Shown one piece after another: positions 22,473 to 35,100 of a stretch of DNA of 64,000 nt. Under the pieces are notes generated by a model. The model was not told the origin of the DNA. It made no database searches and worked only from the letters and a program-made list of their open reading frames with translations. The stretch lies in NCBI GenBank assembly GCA_001792895.1, contig MARA01000040.1:62001-126000 (forward strand), read 5' to 3'. Within the stretch, counting starts at the first letter, position 1. Every line of letters begins with the position of its first letter. The translations under genes were made by a program, and so were the position numbers. The stretch comes from Lentinus brumalis (Eukaryota > Basidiomycota > Agaricomycetes > Polyporales > Polyporaceae).

Positions 22473-23417
22473 GCCGGTATAGTACTGTGTAAGACGCTGC
22501 TCTCTCGACTTTGTTTTGTTGCTGGGCTTTGTTCCGAGTGAAGGGATCTCCGTCACACCGCTACGCGGCCGCAACTCCTGCGGAGTCCACCAAATTGCAA
22601 CTGAAGGTCAGCTATGGATTCTGTACTCAGGGCATAGCGCGAACCAACAGCAGATCTTATTGAGGGAGTTATATTGGCCACAGAGGTCAACAGAAGCGCA
22701 GTACGGGCAGTCGGCAAATCCAGAGCGAGTCCGGGCTCCGCGGGCTGCTTGGCGCTTCCACCACTACGCCTTGCACAGATCTGGATCTGGGCTGCTGCCC
22801 GCTGCCTTCCGCCTTTGTCCATGCCGAATATTCTCCCTCAGCCACATATAGACATCTCATACATAAGCGCACAGATGCGGTAGAATATAGAGCACCGTTC
22901 TGACGGATATTTCCAGAGATTCTGCTAACCTTGGTGCATTCTGTCTAGGTATCCAGCCAGATCTCTCGAAGAAGGTCGAGTTCGTACTTCAAGTCACGCT
23001 AGATCGGCTTTATTAAAGCGCTCATGCAGTAAAGTCCATAAGCGTTTTCTTGCTACTTCGCTGACAGAGAAGGCGGGAGCACGGGGTAACGGTCATAACA
23101 CCCATTCTCAGCCTATCCGCCCGCCCACAGTCCCAGAATCTCGCCGTAATTACGAGCATCCCCAATTAAGTATGCAACAAATAGCGCTAATTTAGGCGAG
23201 CAGCGCCCGAGCTGTTGCGAGGCATGAAACACACTCTAGGGCTCGAAGTGCGTGTCCATCGCACCCCGGTGCCCGCAAGCTCCCAGCCCTGCCCCATTAC
23301 TCGCTGTTGCCCGCTGGTTGGTTTACCCCGGGCTTGGCTCGCCGAGCTCCGCAAATTTGTCTCGCGTTTTGTGCGAGTTTGTTCGTGTTTCCGTGGCTCG
23401 GAACCTCTCTCGGTGCG

Positions 23418-23425
23418 TATAAGTA
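23418..23425 (+). promoter_or_regulatory. TATA box of spacer 1 rightward transcript
   Basis: TATAAGTA followed about 30 bp later by a pyrimidine-rich TCCGACACTCACATCC tract typical of fungal start sites. Conserved in all spacers and in the inverted copy. The downstream transcript was not resolved into a gene. Confidence 0.45.
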
Positions 23426-23697
23426 CTGCGCTGCTCTCTCCTCTCCGACACTCACATCCTCTTCCCGTCAACCAGCATCCTCCTGCCTCTCTCTCAATCC
23501 TCATCATCCAGCTCATGTTGACTCTCTCGTCTCCTACGCTGTGCTTCTCTGTCTCAACACCAGGCCTCCTTGCCCGTTAGTCCTCTATACTTACAGTGTC
23601 CGGACCTATGCTGACACCGTTGACCTCGTAGGTCTGCTCTCGCCGCCGCGCCCCGAGCTCGTCGACTCTCTCGTCCTCTACGCCCTCCTCAACACTA

Positions 23698-24142
23698 TAC
23701 CTCCGCTTTCCGTGACACCCGGTACGTCGTCCAGGGATATACATACACGACAGATCACCTTACACATGCTCTCGCCGTCATAGACCTATCCTGGTCGTCG
23801 GTACATGGCACTCGGCACCAGTCGGGCTGTCGTAGTGCACTGGTATGGTTTCGCTCTCATGGTACATCGGCAGGCTAATCATGCTCTATTCACAGGTTCT
23901 ATCGAACACTCGACACCTTGCCACCGCTCTTCATGACACTCGGTACGTCGTTCAGGCGATGTACATACACGCCGGACCACCTTACTCACGCTCTCGCCGT
24001 CATAGGCTGGCCCTGATCGTCGGCACACACTCAACACATGCTCGGGCTGTCCGAGCGCACCGGTATGTTCGCGCTCTCGTCACAAACATATGGGCAGGCT
24101 ATTGATGATGTATTAACAGGTGCTATCGAACAAGCACCGAGA
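23698..24142 (+). repeat. 222-bp tandem duplication in spacer 1
   Basis: Two adjacent units align with offsets of 221-224 bp: TGACACCCGGTACGTCGT at 23713 versus TGACACTCGGTACGTCGT at 23934, and GGTTCTATCGAAC at 23895 versus GGTGCTATCGAAC at 24119. Each unit has GGTACGTCGT near its start and an ACAGG acceptor-like end, resembling a duplicated exon-intron block. The inverted copy has one unit. Confidence 0.75.
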
Positions 24143-25016
24143 TCGGCCGGTCTCCACGGAAGTCCTGATACTCGACGTCGAAAGTGAGCTGCGCCCCTTG
24201 CGTGGATATCCTGACGAGCACTCACCGGCGTCGCAACCTCCTGGCCGTATCAAGCCTGCCGAGCGGCTCCGAAGTTCCGAGGTGATACGTGACGTGCGTC
24301 CCGAGAACTGTCTGCTGTAGTATCTGACACTCACGCCCTTCGCGTACGCAGCACTCGTCTGACCTCCGAGGCCTCGCCGGCGTGCGCGATGCCGCCGGGT
24401 CCCTGGTTACCGAAGCTCAGGACCATGGCAGCGCGCCGGCGAGTATACGCGTTTGGCGTGGCTCGCAGCTGTCCGTCGTCGGTTGCAGCGATGCAGCCCG
24501 GGCAGTCCGGGTAGTCCGGGCAGCGGAGCCTTGGGCGCACCCGCAGGTATGTCGTCGTGGCCTACACTTCATGGTCGTGTGCGTCTGCTTACCGCACTTG
24601 TACAGGCGTCGGGGTGCATACGAAAGCCCACAAGGCGACTCAAACGGCCGCGAAACGCGGTCTGGGACTGCAGCTACCTCGCCTTCCTTCCGTGCAGCCG
24701 GCAACTTGAAGACGCGGGTCCTGCCGGAACTGGCGCATGTACACCGCTCTGCGCTTCGTCGAAGGGACATGCGTCCCCGGCATGAGCTCGAGTTTGAACG
24801 CCCGAGTCTGAACTCGACTAGAAGATACAGACAGAAGTATTAGTACGTCAGCATGCGTCTCCAACATACGCACGACGTGCTTACTGTGCTTTCAGACTCG
24901 CACCCAGGCTCACGGCCGCGGCGCGCAGAGATCCGGCGGAGGTGCGTCTTGATTCAAGCTGGTGTCCCTCCCGGATGTGCGTGGGTCGCGCATACTCGCT
25001 GCAATCGCACAATCTG

Positions 25017-25165
25017 CTCCAGTGCGAGATCGATTCCGAGCGGCCGTGGTGCCCATTGCACTGAGAGACGGCGTGTCCGAGGACCCGGGACTGGTCCGCT
25101 CCAGTGCGAGATCGATTCCGGGCGGCCATGGTACCTGTCGCACTGGGAGATCGGCGTGTTCCAGT
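25017..25165 (+). repeat. 82-bp tandem duplication in spacer 1
   Basis: CTCCAGTGCGAGATCGATTC at 25017 recurs at 25099, and the similarity continues through the following sequence. The inverted copy (about 60540-60600) carries a single unit. Confidence 0.75.
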
Positions 25166-26206
25166 AGCCGTGCGCGTGCTTGGAGGACCGTCGCTCGTGA
25201 GTCGTCTTCGCGCTGTCTTCGTGCGGTGAGACTGATGCGTCGAGGCTCGAATCTTGTGTAGCTGCCATGTGCGTCCGGAAGGCGTGGGTGTGCATCGTCG
25301 ACAGGACACGCCGTGTCTCAGCAATGTAGGTGCGTATCGCATGTTTCATCGGGCGTCGTCCGGGGCTCGCGAGAGCCATGCAGCCGTCGTGCGACTCGCT
25401 CACGAGGATCCACGACATGCTGAGCGTGCTCTTCCAGGCGAGCGAGCTGAGTCGCGGCGGGGCTGCAGTGCCAGCGGAAAAGGGCTTCGAGCACGCCGTC
25501 AGCATGCCCCCGCGGCTCCTCGCTGGTCGGGTGCACACATCCATGTCGTCCGCCTTCGAGCGTTGGCTGGACCGGTGAGTCGCAAGTCGCAGTCGCGCGT
25601 GATGGACGCGTTATGCGACTGCGGGGTACCCAGGCGGCGGCTTCGAAATATGGTGTTGAGCCAGCACGTTGCGGCCTGCGCTTGTAGGATCTGGTGAGAG
25701 GCGGTCTGGACGCATAGAGACGATGTACTCACAATTCTTGCCAGTCTCTTGCTAGCCGCGCGGTTGACGTAGCACATCCAGCTCGACAAGACGAACTGCG
25801 CGCGCCGGGTGAGTGTAAAAAGATTGATTGAGGGAGTGGTACTGTACATGGGTCGCTAAGGGTCGCGATCTCTCGTGCTGCATGTGTGTGTGTAACGAGA
25901 GCGGCGTGCGTGCAGAGCTTGCATGCGCTGCTGGAAAAGAAACGCGCCGGGACGACGAGCGTGATCGGGCGGGAGTTGGGATGGGAGAGACGCAGGGTGT
26001 ATGCGCGGCGCGACACGCTCTCTGGGTAGGCGGGCATGGGCGACTGCAGAGAGACTCGGGTGTACGGATAAGCGAAAGGAATGCACTCAGCTATGAGCCA
26101 GACTACCGGCAATAGGCCTGAGTGAACGCGCGAACCGACGCGTTGAGTTGTGCTGCGTGGACGAGCTTGAGGGCGTCGCGGGGTGCCTCAGCTGGAGGGA
26201 CTGACC

Positions 26207-26379
26207 ACGCGTGCACAAGCAGCAGAGAGGCGAGCCGAGGAGCCATCGCAGGTGGCAGCCTCCTGTGGAGGCATTGGTGCAGGTTTGGGATGATGGCATG
26301 GGCAGCCCGCAAGAGAGAGTGCAGCGGCCACATCACAAGCCGCGTCTTCCCACGCGGCCGACGCGCATGACCGACGCGT
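26207..26379 (+). promoter_or_regulatory. ORC1-B upstream region with two ACGCGT boxes
   Basis: ACGCGT at 26207-26212 and 26374-26379. The positions matching the other two boxes of copy A read ACGCGC (26361-26366 and 26405-26410). The 26207 box is specific to B; C and D have a different sequence there. Confidence 0.5.
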
Positions 26380-26448
26380 CGCGTCACATACAGTCGCGCC
26401 ACAGACGCGCCTTGCTCCCGACCACATCTCCGTTCACTGTGCACTCGC

Positions 26449-29161
26449 ATGTCTCAGCCGAATACTCCTCGCAGAAAGTCTGGTCGACACCTCCCCCAGG
26501 TTGACATTGAAGGTTCCTCGATCGGCAAGCCCGACGTCGTTCTCTCTGGTCACCTACACACACGCCCCGCTCGTCCTGACGACCTCACTGGCATCGAAGA
26601 CCCAGACTTCACATACATCGACGAATGTGTGACACACTTCTACCAGTCGTTTACTCGCAACTCCGGCCGATCTACCCGGGCCCCGATCAAGACGTACGGC
26701 AAAGGCACGCGCAAGCGGAAAAGCGACGTCGGCACGCCGACGGTATTCAGCATTGGCGACACTGTCGTGGTCAATACCAAGAAAGTCAATGACAGCGTTG
26801 GGGTTATTACGGCGATATGGAAAGTCGAGGGCGAGCAGTTGATGGAGGAGCAGCTTCGGGTGCAGGTGCATTGGTTCTTGCGTCCCGAAGAGCTGCCTAA
26901 ATTCAGAGTGCAGAAGGAATTCTTCAAGGTGAGTTTCTGCCTCTTACTTCCTTTCTATGCATCTCTCCTCGTCTCTCTCCAACTTTCGGTTGCTGACACC
27001 GCCTCTCAGAACGAAGTTCTGTATACGCTCACAGGTTCCACCACCTCGCTGCCCTCCGCAGTCCTATCCCACTGTACTGTATCCTCCGCCTCAACCACTG
27101 CTGTCTCCTCCGGCAAGGCCAACGCGAATGCCGCCGATACCACCGACACCTTCTTCTGCCGCCTCTCCATCGACCAGCAGCGTGGTCTGTACTACGAGCT
27201 CCACTGGGACGACTTCCGCGATGGTGTCCTGCGCGCTCTGTCGGAGAGCAACGAGAATCAATCGGAGCGGTTGTGGCCGAACGAAGGAATTTGGAACGTC
27301 ATACCGGGAAGGGACGAAGTGATAAGAGTAAGTCAGACGGGCGGAAGAGTCCGGCCAAGCGGAGACGAGTCAACAGCCCCAAGGCAGCTCACTCGGATTC
27401 GGAGGGTGAGAGCAGCGGCGACTCCGGAGACGAGTTTGAAGCGCCACCCGCGGACGAGGAGAGCGAAGATGAGGAGATGAACGCTGAGGCGTCCAGCGAA
27501 GAAGAGATGAAGACGAAGTGTCGTTCGACGAACCCAAGACACCGCGCAAGCGCAAGCGGCAAGGCGTAGTTCCGCGCACTCCTCGAACACCCAGGACACC
27601 CCGGACGCCCAGACGACCGCGAGCTGACAAGTCTTCGCTCGCCCAGCCCACGCCTCACTCCAAAGCGGCGCTGCGTCGCCGGAAGAAGACCGCACTAGCA
27701 GTTCGACCGCCTCCACCAGCGGAAGGCACACTTGAGCTCGCGTTGGCACGTGGGTTGGAGGGCGACGCTTGGCTACGCGCGATGCATGTGCTGCATGTCG
27801 CTGCCAGGCCGGGGCGCTGCCGTGTCGTGAAGGCGAGTATGGGCGAGTACTGAGGGCCGTCGAGGAGCTGCTGGAGGAAGGAAGCGGTGGATGTATCTGT
27901 GCGTAGCCTTAATCTGCGTATCAGCTTGCTCTGACACGGTCTGCAGATATCTCCGGGGTCCCGGGTACGGGGAAGACAGCCACCGTCCATGCGGTCGTGC
28001 GCGAACTGAAGCGCATGGCGGAGCAGAACGTACGTTCTAGCACACTGCGCAGCTATGCTTGCTGACCACGGACCGTGCAGGAAGCGAACCCGTTCGCGTA
28101 CGTCGAAATCAACGGACTCAAGATCCCCGAGCCTGCGGCTGCGTACGGTCTGCTCTGGGAAGCGGTGTGCGGCCACGACACGGCCAAGGACGGGCACATG
28201 AAGATCAGCTCGAAGGAGGCCCTCCGGAACTCTCACAGCACTTCAGCGGCACGCAGCGTGCTGGGCCGGCTGGCGGACATGCCTGGTGAGTTCTCGCTGG
28301 GAATTCCGCCTCCATGCGGACAGATACTGATGCAAAGGGACAGCGTTGTGCTGATGGACGAGCTCGACCAGCTGATGACGACGAAGCAAGACGTGGTCTA
28401 CAACTTCTTCAACTGGCCGACGCTCGCGAACTCAAGCTCGTCGTGCTCGCCGTCGCCAACACGATGGACCTCCCGGAGCGTGTCATGACCGGGCGCGTGC
28501 GGAGCCGTCTGGGCATGGTGCGCATCAACTTCCAGCCCTACACGACCCCGCAGCTCGAGCAGATCGTCAAGGCGCGTCTTGCTGCGTCCAAGGCTGGCCT
28601 CCCAGCGGACACCCCGACGTGCTCGCGCCGGACGCCGTGCGCTTTGCGTCGATGAAGGTGTCGTCGATCAGCGGGGACGCGCGGCGCGTGCTGGACATCT
28701 GCCGGCGGACGGTCGAGCTCGTGCACCCGCTCCGGAAGGCGGCGCGCACGGACGACGTGAAGGAGGTGATCAAGGAGATGCAGAACAGCCCGACGGCGGC
28801 GTACCTCCGGAGCTGTCGTTCCACGAGCGGCTCATGCTGGCTGCGCTGATCAAGTGCGTGCGGAAGGAGGGCGTGGAGGAGATCAAGTGGTCCGAGCTCC
28901 AGCACCAGCACGTCCTCCACCTCAACCTTCTCGGCGAACGAGGCGGAGGGCGACCCGACCCGCCGTCCCAGCTCAGACGAACTCGTGCTTGTGCTGGACG
29001 CACTTCTCGCGTCGCATGCGCTCATATGCGAAGACGGCGCCGCGGTCGCGCGGAAAGCAGAGGGAGAGCGGCGGCTTGCGCTGAACCTCGAGTATGCCGA
29101 GGTCGAGAGGGTCCTCGGGGAAGTCGGCGGGCCTCGCTGGAGGAATGCTCTGAACGTCTAG
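26449..29161 (+). pseudogene. ORC1: ORC1 copy B (no intron insertion, frameshifted)
   Basis: Same gene as copy D. Exon 1 is 26449-26928. Intron 1 is only 81 nt (26929-27009) and lacks the fold-back insertion. The empty site reads CTCTCTCCAACTTTCGG around 26972. Exon 2 is the most diverged of the four copies (for example LRALSESNENQSERLW). Single-base lesions relative to D: about 27505, 27810, 28230, 28433, 28615, 28810 (deletions) and 28932 (insertion). The deletion at 28615 is shared with copy C. As written, the frame breaks in the acidic linker, so only the BAH domain is encoded. Decay and unpolished sequence are both possible. Confidence 0.75.
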
Positions 29162-29179
29162 GCTTATCTGTATTCTTAC

Positions 29180-32100
29180 TTAGACAGAAATATATTTTCC
29201 CGCCGTTTGGTAGCCTCGTGGGCACTGCCACTGTGTTGGGAGCGACGCAGAGTCTGCGCATAAAAACGTCAGAAAGGGCGGTTTGAGGGACATATAGAAC
29301 AGTCGGACCTCTCCCCTGTTTGAGGGGCATTTAGAGCAGTAGGACTCTCCGCCGAGATGGTGTGCCCTCGGAGCGGGCTCGCGCGCGCGGTGGGCTGGAG
29401 ACGGCATGTATTCAGGCTGCGAGCACGAGTACATCCGTAGACTACGAGCGAAATAGACCGGTTTCCCTCCGAGGTGCTCTCCACACTCGCTCGAGATTCG
29501 CTCTCTGTGCTCCCAGAAGCGGGCGCTTATTCCGGCGACTTGGCGCGATCTCGTGCATGGCGCGCCTTGCCTCCTGCCACCACCACCGGCCTCCGACCTC
29601 TGCTCTCCCGTCCTGTCCGCCCACGCAGACTTCTGGAACCTACAGCAGAATGTGAGAACGCGTCGCAAGAGACGGAGACGGGCAATAGAACCGGGAACCT
29701 ACACCTGTGTACGCTCCGGGCGCAAGACACGCCGGGCGTGAAGCGTGCCTCTGGCGACGTTTTCGCAAGCCCGCCGGTAGTACGTACCAGGAGAATGAGC
29801 AAGTAAGTCTTTCCTACTCATATGGTCTCAAAGCGGATGCATGGGTACGATATCCCCGTCAGCAGCACGTCCCCGCTTGTATTAAATAGCGCCATGCGCG
29901 GGAGACTCGGAGTCGTCGGAGGAAAAAGAGCTGTGCTCGCCGCTCAGGTGCCAGTCAGTCAGACCGATCTTTTACGACATGGAAAACATCGAGCTGATGC
30001 GACATACCCTCTGCAAAGCAGCGGCACTTGTATGCCACGATATTTCTATCGCGGCATTACGCTGCTATGACAGCAGAATCGATAGTGAGTGACGCGTTCT
30101 GACCACGCGGGCTCGACGCTCACCGGAAGTTCGTACTTGGCAGGCGTGCCCGCGCATTAACCGCACTCCGTCGCGGGTGCGATGAGGACAGCAGGCGAAG
30201 CACGCAGCCTGCAGGATGCTTCCCTAATATGTAGAACGTACCTCCGGCTCACGGAGAACACACAAGGTGCGTACCTGTCGCATCTCCGCACCTCTCGCTC
30301 TCTCTCCTAGTTGCCCAGCTGTCCAACACCGGCAACCTGAAATACGATCACTGCAAGAAACACGATGTCAGCGTCGAAAGCGCCACCTCAGGGAGAAGGT
30401 ACGTACCTAGCTACCCGCGAATTCGCAGACACGCCCGTGACGCCAGAGGGGATTGGTCAAGCACTGGCGAAGTACGCGGACGACTCTCGACGTCTGCTGA
30501 TTGCAACAGCGGGCCGCTCGCATTCCCTCTGGACGTATTCACGGGCAGTACAGGGCCTCGGTCGAGGGATGTGTGTCGTCACGTACCTCGTCTCTCCCTC
30601 CATCCTCCCGCAATCCCGTCGTGTCGGCTGCGACTCGAGGCTGTAAGGAACGCTACGTCAACATCAGGTGCGCCAGCTGGGACATACGGTACGTATCAGA
30701 CCGCAGATCCGCAGACATCCTGGTCGGCGAGTGCTGACAAAGTACGTGCATGCCGGCGCGTTGTTCTGAACCTCGCAACAGCGAGCCTCGCACTCCTTCG
30801 AGACGCGTGTCCCGTTCAAGACTTGGCCCGGCCTCGTACGTTCAGACTGGAGGTGAGGGGTGTGTGAGCCGGCTCCGAGGCTGCGCCTCGAGCGACATGA
30901 CCTCCCGGAATCTCGTCTCGTCCTGAGACCGCAGTCTGCATGATGACGGCGTTATGGATAATTTGTCAGCACGGAGTGCGCAATGCGGAGGATATCGTAC
31001 GTACCACGAACGGAAGGTGCTGGCGGTGCGATCGAGTGCTGACGGGAACGCCCTTGGACGGCCCAGGAGCGATTTCAGGTCCTCGAGATGCTGACGGGCT
31101 TCTGTTATCTGAGAAAGCACCGGTGAGCGATACATGCTGAGTTACAGTCAGCTGATACTCGTACTCACCTCACGAGCGACGAGCGTATGGGTTCCGAGGG
31201 AAAGAGACGTTGAAGGATGCTCCCGGGTGAGTGTTGTTGAAGTCGAGTGCTGACGAGAACGGACGGCTTTGCTCCGCTCGCCCTGTCATAGCATGAGCGT
31301 AGCTGAACGTCCCGGCCGAGGTTACTGCCGATCAGTACGCGTGTCGCATGCTGGACTGCATCTCCGCCGCAAGAACGGCGGGGGGAGCGGTAATGACGGC
31401 GTGCGGGAGGAGGAGAACGGCATGGATGACAGGACGATGGGAGGCAAGATGGCGTGCGGGAGGAGGAGAATCGCGTGGAGGACAAGATGGTTGAGACTAG
31501 AGGTTGGGGTGCGGGTGCGGAGTCCACCGTAGGCGGAGGCTGGGCGGAGGAACCCCAACAGCGCTGCTGGCATGGGCCGCGATGGTTCAATCTCGGGCGG
31601 GCGGTCACGGAACAACGGGGCCGCAGAGTACGTCATGTCATGGATATGAAATGGAGCCATGTTCTGTTGCTTCGTATTCCTGCATGAATGCTTGAATGAT
31701 CTGCAAGCGGCTGTTCTAGAACAATCAGAGCATATAGGAAGGCTAACTTCGCTGCGCAAGCGAAGCGGTCTCGGGCGGTCTGCCAACTATTCTGGCTTGG
31801 CTCATAGCACTCGCTTACAGACGTGATGGTTAATACAAGGCCCAGGCCTGCTGCTTCCCCTGCATACTCAGATATACAGTTCATGAGAGGAATAGAGTGG
31901 TGGTATAATGCATGGTACACTGGACTAGTCGTCTGCACCATCTGGAACGGTAGCAGGGCACTTGATCGTCTTCTGCTTCACCCGCTTTGATCGGGTGTCG
32001 GGATTCCGGTGCTGCCCTCTTACGACACAGAAGTCTGACCGCCGCGCTCGCTTCGGCTTGGAAAATGCGCCCGAGGCTTCTAATGCACTCATCTCCTCCA

Positions 32101-35100
32101 GGGTCGCCTTCCGGAAGAAGATCTGGCCGACCTTCCACCGCAGCCACAGTGTGTCCAGGACAGAAAGCGATGATGTCGACTTGCTGAGATCCTTGAAGGG
32201 GACAAGCTCAAACGGCCAGCCGTCGATGAGCACACCGTACTTCTGCGTGACTCTGCGGTCGAACGAGCTCCAGCTCATGATAGCATCCTCATCCGCTGTT
32301 ATGAGCCCTGTTATGAGCCATATCAGCTCCAGTACGGGGCTCAATAGCGGAGAACTTACGAAGTCGCTTCAAGACCATCCTGCGAATTTTTGCTCGCATC
32401 CACAAGATGGCTTTAGCATATGACATCCCTAGAAGTGTCGGTCAGGCCAGAAGACAACACATCAAGGAGCACACTATACCTGAGTCAACAGGATGCTTTA
32501 CAGACAAGTTGCCGCGAGAGCGGGGGCGTTGTAGACACATGCCGGTATAGTACTGGTGTAAGACGCTGCTCTCTCGACTTTGTTTTGTTGCTGGGCTTTG
32601 TTCCGAGTGAAGGGATCTCCGTCACACCGCTACGCGGCCGCAACTCCTGCGGAGTCCACCAAATTGCAACTGAAGGTCAGCTATGGATTCTGTACTCAGG
32701 GCATAGCGCGAACCAACAGCAGATCTTATTGAGGGAGTTATATTGGCCACAGAGGTCAACAGAAGCGCAGTACGGGCAGTCGGCAAATCCAGAGCGAGTC
32801 CGGGCTCCGCGGGCTGCTTGGCGCTTCCACCACTACGCCTTGCACAGATCTGGATCTGGGCTGCTGCCCGCTGCCTTCCGCCTTTGTCCATGCCGAATAT
32901 TCTCCCTCAGCCACATATAGACATCTCATACATAAGCGCACAGATGCGGTAGAATATAGAGCACCGTTCTGACGGATATTTCCAGAGATTCTGCTAACCT
33001 TGGTGCATTCTGTCTAGGTATCCAGCCAGATCTCTCGAAGAAGGTCGAGTTCGTACTTCAAGTCACGCTAGATCGGCTTTATTAAAGCGCTCATGCAGTA
33101 AAGTCCATAAGCGTTTTCTTGCTACTTCGCTGACAGAGAAGGCGGGAGCACGGGGTAACGGTCATAACACCCATTCTCAGCCTATCCGCCCGCCCACAGT
33201 CCCAGAATCTCGCCGTAATTACGAGCATCCCCAATTAATGCAACAAATAGCGCTAATTTAGGCGAGCAGCGCCCGAGCTGTTGCGAGGCATGAAACACAC
33301 TCTAGGGCTCGAAGTGCGTGTCCATCGCACCCCGGTGCCCGCAAGCTCCCAGCCCTGCCCCATTACTCGCTGTTGCCCGCTGGTTGGTTTACCCCGGGCT
33401 TGGCTCGCCGAGCTCCGCAAATTTGTCTCGCGTTTTGTGCGAGTTTGTTCGTGTTTCCGTGGCTCGGAACCTCTCTCGGTGCGTATAAGTACTGCGCTGC
33501 TCTCTCCTCTCCGACACTCACATCCTCTTCCCGTCAACCAGCATCCTCCTGCCTCTCTCTCAATCCTCATCATCCAGCTCATGTTGACTCTCTCGTCTCC
33601 TACGCTGTGCTTCTCTGTCTCAACACCAGGCCTCCTTGCCCGTTAGTCCTCTATACTTACAGTGTCCGGACCTATGCTGACACCGTTGACCTCGTAGGTC
33701 TGCTCTCGCCGCCGCGCCCCGAGCTCGTCGACTCTCTCGTCCTCTACGCCCTCCTCAACACTATACCTCCGCTTTCCGTGACACCCGGTACGTCGTCCAG
33801 GGATATACATACACGACAGATCACCTTACACATGCTCTCGCCGTCATAGACCTATCCTGGTCGTCGGTACATGGCACTCGGCACCAGTCGGGCTGTCGTA
33901 GTGCACTGGTATGGTTTCGCTCTCATGGTACATCGGCAGGCTAATCATGCTCTATTCACAGGTTCTATCGAACACTCGACACCTTGCCACCGCTCTTCAT
34001 GACACTCGGTACGTCGTTCAGGCGATGTACATACACGCCGGACCACCTTACTCACGCTCTCGCCGTCATAGGCTGGCCCTGATCGTCGGCACACACTCAA
34101 CACATGCTCGGGCTGTCCGAGCGCACCGGTATGTTCGCGCTCTCGTCACAAACATATGGGCAGGCTATTGATGATGTATTAACAGGTGCTATCGAACAAG
34201 CACCGAGATCGGCCGGTCTCCACGGAAGTCCTGATACTCGACGTCGAAAGTGAGCTGCGCCCCTTGCGTGGATATCCTGACGAGCACTCACCGGCGTCGC
34301 AACCTCCTGGCCGTATCAAGCCTGCCGAGCGGCTCCGAAGTTCCGAGGTGATACGTGACGTGCGTCCCGAGAACTGTCTGCTGTAGTATCTGACACTCAC
34401 GCCCTTCGCGTACGCAGCACTCGTCTGACCTCCGAGGCCTCGCCGGCGTGCGCGATGCCGCCGGGTCCCTGGTTACCGAAGCTCAGGACCATGGCAGCGC
34501 GCCGGCGAGTATACGCGTTTGGCGTGGCTCGCAGCTGTCCGTCGTCGGTTGCAGCGATGCAGCCCGGGCAGTCCGGGTAGTCCGGGCAGCGGAGCCTTGG
34601 GCGCACCCGCAGGTATGTCGTCGTGGCCTACACTTCATGGTCGTGTGCGTCTGCTTACCGCACTTGTACAGGCGTCGGGGTGCATACGAAAGCCCACAAG
34701 GCGACTCAAACGGCCGCGAAACGCGGTCTGGGACTGCAGCTACCGCGCCTTCCTTCCGTGCAGCCGGCAACTTGAAGACGCGGGTCCTGCCGGAACTGGC
34801 GCATGTACACCGCTCTGCGCTTCGTCGAAGGGACATGCGTCCCCGGCATGAGCTCGAGTTTGAACGCCCGAGTCTGAACTCGACTAGAAGATACAGACAG
34901 AAGTATTAGTACGTCAGCATGCGTCTCCAACATACGCACGACGTGCTTACTGTGCTTTCAGACTCGCACCCAGGCTCACGGCCGCGGCGCGCAGAGATCC
35001 GGCGGAGGTGCGTCTTGATTCAAGCTGGTGTCCCTCCCGGATGTGCGTGGGTCGCGCATACTCGCTGCAATCGCACAATCTGCTCCAGTGCGAGATCGAT

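Larger units (their letters stand above)
19130..26320 (+). repeat. Array spacer 1 (7.2-kb repeat unit)
   Basis: Sequence between ORC1-A and ORC1-B, nearly identical to 29180-36400 and 39880-47101, and present as a diverged inverted copy from about 59.25 kb to the window end. It starts about 25 bp after the ORC1 stop, where copy D's 3' flank departs. It contains a small spliced minus-strand gene (21857-22472), a plus-strand TATA promoter (23418), and two internal tandem duplications (222-bp period near 23.7-24.1 kb; 82-bp near 25.0 kb). No reverse transcriptase, transposase or helicase was recognised. Spacer 1 differs from 2 and 3 by point changes and a 16-bp deletion near 20505. The rest of the spacer holds only short, unconvincing ORFs. 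Confidence 0.8.

Noticed and set aside
23187..26450. Numerous ORFs on both strands in the right half of each spacer, repeated in spacers 2 and 3
   Set aside because: Their reappearance reflects DNA duplication, not selection. Composition is Arg/Ser/His-rich, frames overlap on both strands, and the inverted copy does not keep the same frames.
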